From NCBI GenBank assembly GCA_016802295.1, contig JAESIW010000118.1, forward strand, positions 2,124,658-2,188,657: a stretch of DNA of 64,000 nt. The letters run 5' to 3'. Position numbers and translations under genes: made by a program. The notes under the pieces were generated by a model. That model made no database searches and was not told the origin of the DNA. It saw only the letters and a list, made by a program, of their open reading frames with translations. Below, piece after piece: positions 34,556 to 47,040 of the stretch; the stretch's first letter is position 1; the number at the start of each line of letters is the position of its first letter. The stretch comes from Brachionus rotundiformis. Its lineage: Eukaryota; Rotifera; Eurotatoria; Ploima; Brachionidae.

Positions 34556-35312
34556 AATTAAAAAAAATTTTTTGATTGGTATATTTTTATTCAGGATGAT
34601 TATCCTAGTTAAATTTTTAGTTGGAAAAATACTTAATTTTCAAATTTAGTGAATTAAAAAAAAAGGAAAAATAATTTTAATTGAAGAGATATAATTATTT
34701 TTTTTATGACATCTGATTTACTTAATCAAGAGTCTCTTTTTTTCAATTTCAATTTCAAGGTTAATCAACAAGCTAGTGGCCTTGTAATAAAGACCGATTA
34801 ACACTACATTTATTCAAATAATATAAAATAAATTTTACAAATTAAAAATGAATAAAATTTTTTATAAAATTATTTGAAAAAGTAAAACATCGAAATATTT
34901 ATATTAATTTTTTTGAATTTTTTTTTACAAAATCTGAGAAAATCAAATTGATATTATTCAAAATTGAATGCTTGAATGTTATGAATTTCAACATTGATCT
35001 TTTAATGGCAAAGCAATTTAAATTTATAAAAACATTCACTGATTTTGATATTGGTTTTATCAGATTCTCACTATTCCTTAGATTATATTTCAAATTTCTC
35101 GAGTCATTCTTCTTTAATTTCTGCTTTTGATTTCAGAGGAATTAATTAAAATATAGTGTTTTATAAGCAATATAAAATATTCTATCGAGAATTCTATGTT
35201 GAAAAGCATATATTTTATATTTTTCTAAGAAGTGATTAATATCATTAAAATTATTTACTTCAAATTTGAACTTAAACAGTTTAAATATAGATAAATAATA
35301 ACTCTTAGCTAG

Positions 35313-35602
35313 TGTAATGTCCCTAACTTAATAAATGGAAAATGAATAATTTTTATTTGCCAAATGGCTTTTATTAAAATCTAAATGTCGATACGGCCGT
35401 CTAAGCCAAAATGAATTAAATAAAGTTAAAATGGTATTGATTTTCTTTGCTTGAGCTTTCTCTTATAAATACATAATTGGACGCCAACGCATGTTTGTAA
35501 AAACCAAGTTATTGTTTCAAACAACTAAGCCAAACCTATGGTTAAATATAAATAATAAAATTACGCTTCATATTATAGTTTTAAACGCGTGATGTCACAA
35601 CA
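35313..35602 (-). repeat. candidate 3' LTR of gypsy element 2
   Basis: On the minus strand it starts TGTTGTGACATCACGCG and ends GGGACATTACA, giving TGT...ACA ends. A purine-rich tract (AGAGAGACGGGAGTGGA) sits just inside the element, as expected for a polypurine tract. No partner LTR is present in the window. Confidence 0.6.
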
Positions 35603-38020
35603 TCACATCCACTCCCGTCTCTCTTTGGCTTCTGCTGTTGGATTCTTGTAGAGGTCCTGATGTTCGGGTTCTGTCTTCTTTGTTCTGTCTCCTTGGTTTT
35701 ATCGCTTTTTGCTCCAACTGTTTGGGACCTACGTTTGTCTCGATTGCTTGAATTCCTGAAGTATTCGACCTCTTGAACATCATCATCGCTGGTGATATGC
35801 CTGTTGAACAATGTGGCGTGTCCCTTTGTACTCTTAGAAACTTCATTAGCTCTTGCTCCTTCGGTATTCCAGCCAATCTTGCATTCCTTACCACTTTTTT
35901 TAAATTTGGCATACAACGCTCCACCTCCCCATTCGCTCGAGGCCAGTATAGTGTGATACGCCTATGGGTGAAACCTAATGCTTTTGCAAATTCCGCGAGC
36001 TTCCGAGAGTTGAATGGTGGACCGTTGTCCGATTTGTACACCATCGATATACCTAAGAAGCTGAAAAGATAATCCAGAACTCTGATGACTTGCCTTGCTG
36101 TTAGACTTGTTTTTCTCGTCACATCCAAAAACCTCGTATAGTCACAATGGTTCACATACCAGTAACTACCATCCTCAAAAGGTACGTAAAAATCACCTGA
36201 TACCTCGGCCCATGGCTTTGATGGCGTTTCGGACGGTCTCAATGCCTCGTACGTCCTTCTCGTGTCTCCCACTTGACACTCATGACAACTAGACACTACC
36301 CTTTAACAAATTTGTCTAAGCCTTGGAACCAGATTTTCGAACGCATCAGTGACTTGAGTCTTCACAACGCCTTGGTGACCTGCATGAGCTAACGCTACTA
36401 TGCGACTCCTTAGCCTCTTTGGAACTATTAGTAGTGTGTTTCTGAGAACCAGTCCGTTATCTGTGCAACTTAATTCGTTGGCCACATTGGTATATTCGAC
36501 CGGAATCTTCCCTTGAATATGCTCTACTAAGAAATCGAAATCCATTAGCCTCAGCACCAATCGCAAAATTCTAGCTGGTGTCTTTGAATTGGGATTGTTT
36601 AAAATTATCTGGATGGCACGGTTGTCCGTTCTTAAATTGAACTGTTTTCCACAAAGAAAAATCCAAAACTTTTCACATCCATACACATTTGCCAATGCCT
36701 CTTTTTCGAATTGCCTATACAGTCTCTCGGTCAACAGCCTTGATGCAAATGCAATAATTCTAACATCATTTCTATTCACCGGATTTGCTTGAGCCAATAC
36801 TGCTCCTAATCCTACCGGACTCGCGTCTACCGTCAACACCAGTGGATCGGTGATTATGGCAAAATCTCTAATGAATCTTCCACTGTATTGTGCCATGCAT
36901 AGGAAACTAAGTAACTCATTCACATTCGCCGGTCCTTTGCCATTTTCAATGCTCGACTCCTGTCTTCCGTTGGCGAAATTCCATTTTTGCTTATTTTTAG
37001 CCCGAAAAATATTACCTCTTCCTTGCCAAACTCGCATATGTCCGGATTAAGAGTCAAGTTTCTTTCTTTCAAACGGCTCAACACTTTCACTAACTTCTCC
37101 CAGTGGTCCTCTTCATCAACGCCATGCACTAAAATATCGTCCATCATGTTTAGGACCCCATCTAATCCTTCCAATATTTCTCTTAAAGTTTTACAAAATG
37201 TTTCGGCTGCTGAAGAAACACCAATGTGCAAACTTTTAAACCTAAAGGGCCCAATGTGTGTTACTATTGTGGTCGCGTTTCTTGATTTTTTTTCAAGCTC
37301 AAGTTGGTTTCTGCTTTGGTAATGTCAAATTTTGAAAAATTTCACGATCTTGTCCATTTCCAACTTTATTTGCACTCCTGACACTTTCCCTAATCTGTTG
37401 CTGAAAAGTTTAGAAAACGTTTGCTTCAACGACTTATAGTCGTATACTTTAACTGTGTTGACCATCTGTAATATTCTAGGTCTCAGAGAGCTTGTTAAAC
37501 CCATCGCCGAGTAGCTTAACAAGCTCTCTGAGACCCCTTTGATCACCACAAATGTCATTGAATGTATCGATTCTTTATAGCTTACAACTGCCTTGTATTC
37601 TCCAATTACTGGCAAAGATTCCTTGGCTTGATACCCATATAGCTGAATATTTGACTGTTCAAAGTCTTTCACTTTAGTGCTCTCTTAAAAGTCTCTTCGC
37701 TTTGTATATTTACTGGTGCGCCGGTGTATACCAAAAAATCAATCTTTGACCCATCTACTTCCACTGTGACTCTTGGTCCATCATTCACTCTGTTTGACTT
37801 AATGTTGCTCAATTCATACGCCATGATCGACTTTCCTTTCTTGAATCTAACAAACTCTGCATATTCGTCGACGCTCACTTCATACTTTGGTTCCTCTTGA
37901 TCGACCATATTTATCCTTGACTTGAACTGAGAACTCTTTTTCGAACTTTTGTTTACCATATTTTGTCCGTCACCCTTGGATCTGTTCTTGCTTTTTCCTG
38001 ACTTACACACTATTGCAAAA
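35313..38020 (-). mobile_element. truncated Ty3/gypsy retrotransposon (element 2)
   Basis: Minus-strand pol in the usual order. A protease-like block lies at about 37669-38010, in which the catalytic D-T-G is YTG. A linker follows, then RT palm with MMDDILVHG near 37130. RNase H (LTVDASPVGLGAVLAQ, NLRTDNRAIQ) is at 36303-36850. An integrase zinc finger and core (GDFYVPFEDG, YKSDNGPPFN, ARANGEVERC-like) span 35595-36400. RT lacks about 90 residues before the palm, and frames change several times. One LTR is at the 3' end; the gag part and 5' LTR are missing. It is not functional. Confidence 0.88.
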
Positions 38021-38049
38021 TGATTTTAAAAATGAAATTGAAATGCTAC

Positions 38050-38830
38050 CCACTGCAGATACTCATCCCAGTCATTTTTGTGTTGATTGACGAAATAAGC
38101 CAGCATTGTTTTCAAAGTACGGTCAAATCGTTCATTCAAACCGTTGCACTCGTGGTGGTAGAGTCAAGTCTTTATTTTATGCATATCGAGTATCTCGTGT
38201 ACTTTTTGAAATAGTTCCGATTGAAATCTCTTTGCACTGTCAGTTAATAAATTGGTAAGCTAATGAGATAGTACTTTAAATCATTGAAAAAATTATCACA
38301 CACAACTAATACGTAAAGTTTCCTTCTTTGAAACAGGCTATAGGCCAATTATGTCAATATTTACTAGCTGAAAAGGTCTGGCAGGCAATAGTGGATGGAG
38401 TATAGCCTTATGAAGGTACTGCGGGTCCTTTATTTTTTGGCATGTGAAGCAGTTTTTTACAAAAGTAATTTTTTTATTATTCAAAGCTGCTCTATAATAT
38501 CTTGATTGTATTTTTTCCAGGGTTTTTCTGATTCTATGGTGGAAAACTGAATAATGGATAAAATTTAATGTTTTATTAACCATGTGTTCTGGCAAAATTT
38601 TTAGTTTGAGTGTTGATAGATCCTGTTGTGGCTTGTACCATAAATAATACAAAAGTTGATGTAGCATACGCAAATCCTCATAGTATTCATTCAGAACTCT
38701 TTTCATGTGTGAATCAACCTCTTTTTTTGTTTTGTGGTTTTGCTTAACCAAGATTTTCAATTAGTTGTTTTGCCCATAAAATACATGGCTTTTAATCTTG
38801 TTCTTCTAGTGTTACTATTTTGGTGTTATT
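38050..38830 (-). mobile_element. degenerate Ty3/gypsy retrotransposon (element 1), allele B
   Basis: Second copy of the element at 29206-30810. The integrase zinc finger is better preserved here, with FVKNCFTCQK intact at 38338-38760 (allele A lost the first Cys). The integrase core end lies at 38050-38250. The RNase H and primer-site portion present in allele A is deleted, with the junction at about 38826. Confidence 0.8.
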
Positions 38831-40611
38831 TTAGTTAAAAGTTTATTTAAAGAAATCCGATATTATAGCAAATGTTAGTGGTTTAAATAGCAAATTAAAC
38901 AGGCGCTCCAGCTGCAGAACAAAAAAAAACAGTACAAAAAATATTCTTTCATGTCTTAACATGTCATCAAATATTGTCTTTTGTCAGTCTTTTAATTGAT
39001 GACCATTTTTTATTCACAACTAATAAGATACTACTATAAATTATTGATTCGTCATTTTATTTCTAATTGTCTTTTGAATTATTTAAAGTATGGTAAAGTC
39101 TGAAGATTTATTGCAACGCATAAGTTTAAATCCCGATAGCAGATTAAGATCTGTAAATAAAGATAAATGGGAAATATTTTAGAAAAATTAAACAAGTATA
39201 ATATAGATAAACATTAATTAAATAAAAATGTTTTTTTTTTGATTTATGCTTTGCATTATACTCGGTTGATTGAGCTCAACTTGTTCCAGCCATTCGCAAG
39301 ACAATTTGTGTAAAAGTTGGATAATTTGCAAGGTATTGCACCAAGGACAAAGACATGTGAACACCAAAAAGTTTTTCAAGCTAAAAAAATTGATTTAAAA
39401 ATCAACAAAAATTTTGAAAATTAAAAATTAAATGTTGGAAAATGGGTTTAAAAGAAAATACTTAACATTCATTTTAATGAATCATTAGAGGTAAAGTAAG
39501 AAACTAAATTAAAAAAAGATCAAAGCAAGAATCATTATTTATCATATTTATCATTTACTATTGAATTGACTTTTAAAAAGAGATAAATATCAATTCAAAT
39601 CAAAAGCAACTCAAAAATTAAATGAAAAAAAAAAAAAATTTTATTAATTTATTAATTTAAACTCAAAACGCCGAATATTTGATTAGTTCTTTTTTGCTTA
39701 TTTTGTTAAATTTCGTTTAATCAAATTGAAAATAAATTCAAATTTGAAAAAAATCTTTGTCGATAGTTTTTAAAGTATTCAAATACCTGAGTTAGTTAGG
39801 TTTTGTCTATTTTATCAAAATAAACATTAATATTATTTTATAAGAGTTTTATTATTTAAATTAATCGCGTTTGTCACAGAAAAAAATTAAACGTAAGTTT
39901 ACCTTAAAAACTTAAATTTCTATTTATTTAAAGATATTAGGCTGGTTTTTTTTTTAATTTCATTAGCTTCAAATTTGTAGAGAATCTTGTTAAGTTTTTC
40001 ATACTTAAAATATAAAAATAATTTAAATCCTAATTAATTTTTCGCTAAATTGACATGTTCTAAAAATTAAGATTTACAAAAATATTATTTTAATAAAAAT
40101 TTAGTACTCAATTAATTTGATCAAATTAATGCCATTCTAATAAAATATTAGCTTTAAATTTTTATTTTTGCTCTCTTTTTTTCTAATTAGTCTCTTTGGT
40201 TTTGTTTATAAATTAGAAGTATAATAAAGAATAAATAGAGTGTATTTATTTGAAAAAATCGATGCAAATTAAAACTTTTGTAATTTGGTACTCGAATTTT
40301 TTTATTTGATAAAATTACATTTAATTATAAAAAGATAAAATATTTGTTGTTGAATTAATAATATTTTGACGAGAATATAATTTTAAAAAAACTTAGAGAA
40401 GAGAAAGAGAACAATTATTTTTAAATAAAAATGCTTCAAATTCATCGTGGATTCGAATTAATTGATAAATCAAATTTTAGAAAAAAATTATCTATTTTTC
40501 TCACTTTAAAATATAAAATTTAAAAATAAAGATAAATTTTGAGTATTTTCAACAAAATTGAATAAATTCATTAATAAATAATTTTTGCTACAATCAAACC
40601 ATGAACAAGAA

Positions 40612-41150
40612 CAACAACTTGAAGAAACTGTTGAAGAAAAGGACCTTCGTGTTGTTGAATCTAATTACCTGAAATTGAACAAACAGTGTTCATCTAGGGC
40701 ATCTAAAGCCAACAGAGTGTTAGGTCAAAGGGGGTTTGGGTTTTAACCCTAACCCAAATGGGGATCTTATTTAAATGTTCAAAATAGTTAACCATCATGA
40801 GAAGATCAACCTAATGAAAGGTGTGAACGTGGCTACAAGTTTGAATCTTGACTTAAGAAGAAAACATAACATGAAACTAGAAAAGGAAATTTGCAAACAA
40901 GCTACATCAAGATATAACTTTCTTACCAACAGAGTGGTTTCAAAGTGGAATGCTTGTGTTGTTAACTCAGAGACAGTTAATGTCTTTAAAGCGGGTATCG
41001 ACAGAGAAGTGTTCGATAAATAACAAAGAAAGAAACGAAAAACTACTACAGCTCTTGTAGAGCTAAATGACGAAAGGAATTAGTATATATTTCTATACTG
41101 CAGTCTCATAACTACTATCATTAATACTACTAAATATCAATAAATAAATA
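40612..41150 (+). mobile_element. 3' fragment of a non-LTR retrotransposon (LINE)
   Basis: Two coding pieces of a LINE C-terminus. EEKDLRVVESNYLKLNKQCSS with KANRVLGQ is at about 40620-40735. After an internal deletion and frame change, YNFLTNRVVSKWNACVVN followed by a VNVFKAGIDRE end is at 40775-41023. These are standard C-terminal blocks of CR1/Jockey-like elements. A short AATAAATAAATAA tail follows. Segment A lacks it. Confidence 0.8.
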
Positions 41151-41703
41151 AAAAAATTATATTGATTTTAAAAAATGATATTTTTTTCAATTGTGTTCAA
41201 AATTAAGCAATTTTATTTTATAATGTTATTGTGATTTTCAAAAACAAACAGAACAAAAATAATTCGTATTTTGATAAATTAAAATTTACTAAATTAATCA
41301 ATTATACTAATTAATTATACTTTATGAATTTAATTTTCAGATTTATAGACTAAGATATTGTTTTTTCAAAAAAAAAATATGATATTTTTAAACATAAAAA
41401 TAAAATCTTTATTTAAAATTTACATAAAAATTTTAATTTAAAGTGATTATGAATTTAATAAATAACAAAATAAAGAAAGAGAAAGAGAAGAATTAAAGTT
41501 TTGTTTGGAACAATTAAGTCAAATTAAGTACCAAATTAGGATTTTATTTTGTGCTAGATCAAACACCTAACACTTTCAACGAGAAGACATAAGCTCAGTT
41601 ATTGGCTCTAGTCACGTGACACACTCTTAGAGAGTCAATTGGTCACAGATTTCACTGGCTATTATGTAAAGTTTTCATCATTTTATTTATCTTTTCTTTC
41701 ATT

Positions 41704-42078
41704 ATTTTATTTCCACACACACACACTCACATAGATTAGACAGTTAATTATGATACGATTGATTAAGCAACAAAAATAATTGTATCATTTACCGTCGGCA
41801 AAATAAATCCACTTTGTCTCTAATGAACCAAGCTAATAATGCACTAGGTACATATTAAATGATCAAACACAAAACTAGATAGCAATCTTTAAAAAAAATT
41901 CTTTATTTTTCTATATTAATGATGATAATAATAAAATAGTGTGATAAGAAAGCCAAAAAATTACAATAAAATTATTTTCAAATGAATAAACTTCATTAAA
42001 AAAAAAAAGAGAAAAAAAATCAAAAAATAAAGAAAAATAATTAGAAATTCGCTTAGAGATATTTTTAATTAGAACTAA
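41704..42078. other. intergenic region downstream of goosecoid
   Basis: Short CA-rich stretch at 41715-41732 and AT-rich sequence. It includes the likely 3'UTR of the minus-strand homeobox gene. Confidence 0.5.
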
Positions 42079-43306
42079 TTAAAGACTTGTGTTTAAATTA
42101 GAAGCATTGGGTGATGAGAGAGAGGCGTTGGACGAGTCGGCACAGCTTATGGGCGAGCATCTAGACGACGGCCGAGTGGACACCTCGTCTGTCACGTTTA
42201 TGTGATCCTCTTCGTCTTCTCGTTCATTTTCATCTTCGTTTTGGCAATGATGCTTGCTTGTGACAACACTACTGGCACTAAAACTGCTCATGCTAGTCTT
42301 GAAACCGTTGCCAATGCCACTCTCACATACGTGCTGTTGTTTGTACATCTTTTGTCGCTTGGTGTGCTCGTACAAGCTCAAAAACGGCTCCAAGTGACTC
42401 TCTCTTAGAGAATAGTTGAACAAATCCAAACTAAACTGATCGGCTTTGAACACTGGTCCGACTGTACAAGATGTATTGGTTGATGGTGGCATCACTGACG
42501 ACGACGACGACGATGACGATGACGACGAGGCTGAAGATGAAGATGACGAAGACGAGCCGGACGATGACTTGGCCAACTTGAGAGCTTGATCACTGCCACC
42601 ACCAGTACTGGTGCTGCTGCCAATGTTTTGGCTTTGTTTTTTGAGAGCATTTTCTCTTTTTTGCTTTCGCCACTTGGCCCTTCTGTTCTTGAACCACACC
42701 TTGAAACAAAAAAATACAATTATTTAACAATCTGAGTCATTGATGAGACAAATTTGTGCGCACCTCGACACGTTCCTCTTTGAGGTCTATTTTGCTGGCG
42801 AGATCTTCGCGCAGCACAACATCAGGATAGTGTGTTTTGGCGAACGTTTGCTCCAATTGTTCTAGTTGCTCCTCGCTGAATATGGTTCTGTGTCGTCGTT
42901 TGCGCTTGGCCGACTGACTTGCCGGTTTTTGGCTGTTGACTGCGTTGATCGCTTGCGGACCGGCAGTGCTGGCGTAGTGAAGGCTGGCGGCCGCTTTGAG
43001 AAAGTTCTGATAGCCGTAGAAGTCGATGTGAGGCGGCGCTTGGTGGTGCTGGTGCTGGTGTTGGAGCATGCTCGGCTGGGTGGAGTGCGAGCCGAGCAGG
43101 CTCTCGATGGAGAACGGGTTGAGCGGCTGGCTCTGTGGGAACAGGTTGGCGAACTTGGCCGCGGCGACCACCATGTGATAGTTGGCGTTGGCGGCGCCGG
43201 CGTTGGCCATCTTTGCCCCGCCTGGCTGTGCTAGTGAAGATGATGGTGGTAGTGGTGGTGGTGGCGGCGGCGGTGTTGGTGCCATAAAGCTGTTAATCGA
43301 ATGCAT
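42079..43306 (-). CDS. GSC: Goosecoid-type homeobox transcription factor
   Basis: Two exons on the minus strand, 42764..43306 and 42079..42699, give 387 residues. A proline run near the start is followed by FSIESLL at residues 65-71, matching the goosecoid GEH/eh1 repressor motif that binds Groucho. A His/Gln-rich patch precedes a paired-class homeodomain at about 136-195 (RRHRTIFSEEQLEQLE ... VWFKNRRAKWR). Lysine at homeodomain position 50 is the bicoid/goosecoid specificity residue. The 64-bp intron falls between homeodomain residues 46 and 47, the usual place in paired-like genes. The C-terminal half has a long serine run and an acidic patch (NEDENEREDEEDH), both low complexity. It acts as a nuclear repressor in axial and foregut patterning (family knowledge). 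Confidence 0.92.
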
Positions 43307-43585
43307 TGTCTATAAATCTGGCTAAGAATTCAATCTTAAAAATAAATAATTCGACAAATAGAAAAATAAAGATTTTTAAATAATAAACCTAAAATAAAAT
43401 AAAATAAGAATAAAAAAATATAATAATTTATTAGGCTTTGCTTATTTTGTTCATTAGGAGCCAATAAAATAATTTAGTCTATTTAGCCAATAAAATAATT
43501 TAAATTAACAAAGCTTAATTATTTGAAAGGCTTCTATGTTTTTTTTGCTTCGACAAACATCAAATATTTCGAGAGCAACTAAACA

Positions 43586-43590
<5 letters not shown>

Positions 43591-43619
<29 letters not shown>

Positions 43620-43620
43620 A
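43591..43620. repeat. (ATC)n microsatellite
   Basis: About ten ATC repeats upstream of goosecoid. Confidence 0.95.
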
Positions 43621-44491
43621 GTCGTTTAAACAACAAAAGAGACACACAACAGATAGCTACATAGATACATATATATGGGCAAAAACGTTTAAACAATTTA
43701 ATCAAGTGAAATTTATATATCATCTTTATATTTCTCTCTCTTTTTCTCTCACTGTCATTCACTCTCTAACAAAACAATTAAGTTTATCATCAAGTTCAAT
43801 CTTTTAAAAATATTTATTTATTTTTTTATATATTTTTAATTGAAGAGAAGCGTTGATAGACAACGAAAAAAAAAGAAATAAATGAGTGGAAATGGCTTCG
43901 AAGCTTGTTTAATTATCTATCAATGTAATTGACACAATTGACAATTATTCTAAGCTAAGTTTTCCACTCGTATTCTCAATGTGTGCACACCAAGGTACAG
44001 ACTTTAATTAATTGAGAAAATAAGAAAAAAATAAAAAAAGAAAATTTAAATTATATTTATTTAATTAGTTTTTAATTAATTACTTGTTAGGATATTAGTC
44101 TACTCTGTGTGTCACAGAGCCGCAAGCTTAAAAATTTAATAAATCAAAATTAATTTTGCTCTTTTATTATTTTCTTAAAAAATTTCACTCTTTCTCTCTC
44201 TCTCTCTTTCTCTGACTCTTTTTTTTTCATTTATGTTTTTGTTTAAATAAATAAATCGTTTTAAATTTTTTATTTTTGATGATAATTAGCTTGTTTTTTT
44301 TTGATTATTTGTACTAAACAAGAATTGAATGGAAAAAATAGAAAAAAAAAAGAAAAAAATTTAAATAAACTTTCCCAGTAGAAAAAGAAAACCGTTACCC
44401 GACGACAACCACAACTATGAAGACAAAGACCAACACCTATTTGTTTCTTTAAATACCTATGTACTTAAGTTAATATTTTCATCTGACTTTT

Positions 44492-44510
44492 TGTGTGTGT
44501 GTGTGTGTGT
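44492..44510. repeat. (TG)n microsatellite
   Basis: About nine TG repeats in the goosecoid upstream region. Confidence 0.9.
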
Positions 44511-45812
44511 TGTGTCAAGAGAGAATACCCTAAGTGAACCAACAACAAGAGAAAAAAGGAGTCAGTGAATGAATGAATACTTGATCATCGGATTACTTGG
44601 AGAATACCTAGAAGGACGACTTGGCGACCGGAGCCCTTCTATTAAAGCTTATTTGTTTTAAATATTCTTCAAAGTGTGTGTGTGTTTGTTTGTTCTCTAA
44701 ATTATAAAATTATTTTATTAAAACAGTAGAAAAACTCAACAATAGAAAGCGAATAAATTTAACTCGCTTTTTCTGCTTAAAACCTTAAAATAATAATAAT
44801 AATAATAAAAATAATAATCAGAGAATTACTGTTGAAATATTTTATTTGAACAAAAAGTATCTAATTCTATAGGTGAATACTTAGAATTCAATTAGCATTG
44901 CCAGCGGCCTAGAGTTTTAAATTTCGAAATTTATCTTGTGATCTTTTAATTTACGGCTTTTAAGACCAGGTCAATAAGAGATTCGGCACTCTTTTCGACT
45001 CGGCTCAGGTTAATTCTACACACATACACAAAATTGACTCAAAATTCTTTCTTTCTTTCTTTCTTTATTTTTTCCATTCTATTACAATTAGTTCTTCTAT
45101 AACTGCTACTACTACTGTTACTGTATCTGTATACTGATGACCAATCGATCGTTCAATATGTTCGTAATTCTTATACAAACACTTGACTAACTTTTCGATT
45201 GCTTTTTTATCTTAATGGCAAATAAGTTTAGTTTTTTTTATTCTAGTTAATATTTTAAATAAACATGTTTATCTGTTTGAATGTTCACAAATGGCTTCTC
45301 CTAAAACAGTAACTATGTCCTTAGTTTAATCGTTGAACAATTATTTTTTGTTTAAAGTTACTTAGAGTCATAGTTACAGTACATCTGCTTTCTAGGGCCA
45401 GGCCGCTCACTTTCCATCTTAAAAAAATACCTTATACACTAAAATTATCTCGTATACTAAATGTGCACTTAAAAGACCAACAAATCAACCAAGATCTTCT
45501 CGAATACAGCCCTAGCCCAGACGGTTTTTTCCCTTCATTCGATAAACTACAGTAATACATTTACTAATAGTTGCCAGAATTATCCTATTAAATAAATAAA
45601 TGTAGATAAAAAATTATCTTTTTGCAAATATATACGCAAGTTTCTAACCAATAAAAATAAAAAAATAAAAAAAAATAAAATTATTAAAAAGCTTTTATTA
45701 AAATAAATTAAAAAAGAAAATTTTGAAAAGACAGCTATGATTTTCGATCGAGCACATGAAGCTCGTCGTGGCTACAACAAAAAACCTTCTCCTCTGATCC
45801 AGCACTCCTTAA

Positions 45813-46027
45813 CACTAGAAAGCCCGACCTAAAAATGACAAAAATTTAAAAACTAATTTTTAAAGAAATTATCATAGAATAGCAAAATTTTTTTTTGATA
45901 TTCAATAAAGTCTCCATAAACCTATAAAATAAAATACTGAATATTAAATTCTGTTTCTGCATTCAAAAGATATTGAGATTTGAAATTTAAAAAAATGGGT
46001 CTAAAAAACCCGTCGGGTCTTCTAGTG
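45813..46027. mobile_element. piggyBac-like MITE, 215 bp
   Basis: Flanked by TTAA on both sides (45809-45812 and 46028-46031). The terminal inverted repeats begin CACTAGAAAGCCCGACC on the left and CACTAGAAGACCCGACG when the right end is read in reverse. The TTAA target and CACTAGA-type end fit piggyBac-derived non-autonomous elements. It has no coding capacity. Confidence 0.88.
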
Positions 46028-47016
46028 TTAAACGCTCATTTTATGATTACTCTTTTGTTACACTTCTAGCTAGCTCAAGTCTTGTAAGCACACAGTTAAA
46101 TTTCACTGATTCGCACACGAGTAATCTCTTCATTCTTTAGCGACAGTCAAAGACCAAGGCAAGTAAAAACTATTTGAACGCGATTAAGTTTCATTTTACG
46201 AGAAAATTTTATTTTTCATCATCCTTTGACTTTTAGACTATTAAGGGATTCATCATTTTTTTTTTCAAAATTTATTTATCAGGCTTTCTATATATGGCAT
46301 TGAAACATTAAGTCAAATATGAAAAGACCTAGGACTTCTCACATAACAAAACATGAATTTGATTTATAATTAATTAAACATTAACAAGAGTGATAATGCA
46401 TAAAAGGACAAGCCAATGGAGGCGGTAGGTAGGTCGTACCGCAATAATGTGGAGGCTAACAATTACGAAAGATTAAAAATAATGACACTATGATCTACAA
46501 GAAATTGATAAGAAAGAATAATTTAATTGATTTTTTTTTAATAAATTCAAATTAATTGCTTTTTTTTGCTCGTTTTTGATACATACTTTATTTACTAAAA
46601 ATTGAGTTTAAAATCGCAAAAAAAATATTTCTTTATACCAATTAGAATATTTAGATGAGAAATGATAGCTCCTGTAACGTGATAAGATATTGTTTGGGCG
46701 AATTTTCTTTTTAACTCATTAAAATAAAAATAAAGTATGTTCACTCGATAAGCTCTAATTTTTGAAAACCAATCAAAATTTTATTTTAAGTGAATTGTTA
46801 TTTATTTTCATATATTTTTAATTAAAAAATTTTCTCATTAATTAATTTCAAATATAGTTTATTGTTTTAATTTGATCATAAAATGTTGTCAAAAGATAAC
46901 GCACCAGTAAGCATATGCAAAGATTTCTTTAGTTTAAATTAATTTCGACTATTATGCTTTAATATGTGGATATATATTTTAGAGTGGTCACTTAGAGTAA
47001 AATAATCTTTTCTGGT

Positions 47017-47040
47017 CACACACACACACACACACACACC
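47017..47040. repeat. (CA)n microsatellite
   Basis: About twelve CA repeats. Confidence 0.95.

Larger units (their letters stand above)
34556..41700 (+). repeat. overlapping haplotype segment B (right contig start)
   Basis: Match of 28261-33829, beginning at the first base of this contig. Differences: a truncated gypsy element 2 inserted with loss of about 195 bp of flank (35283-38025), loss of the RNase H part of gypsy element 1, a LINE 3' fragment at about 40616-41150, and no MITEs. Confidence 0.8.

Noticed and set aside
33765..34649. Open frame of 294 residues across the N-run
   Set aside because: Almost entirely N; the real bases at either end are AT-rich repeat DNA without coding character.
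42202..42408. 68-residue plus-strand frame under goosecoid
   Set aside because: Shadow of the goosecoid second exon.
43591..43620. Possible CRISPR-like or functional repeat array
   Set aside because: Plain trinucleotide microsatellite; no spacers, and the genome is eukaryotic.
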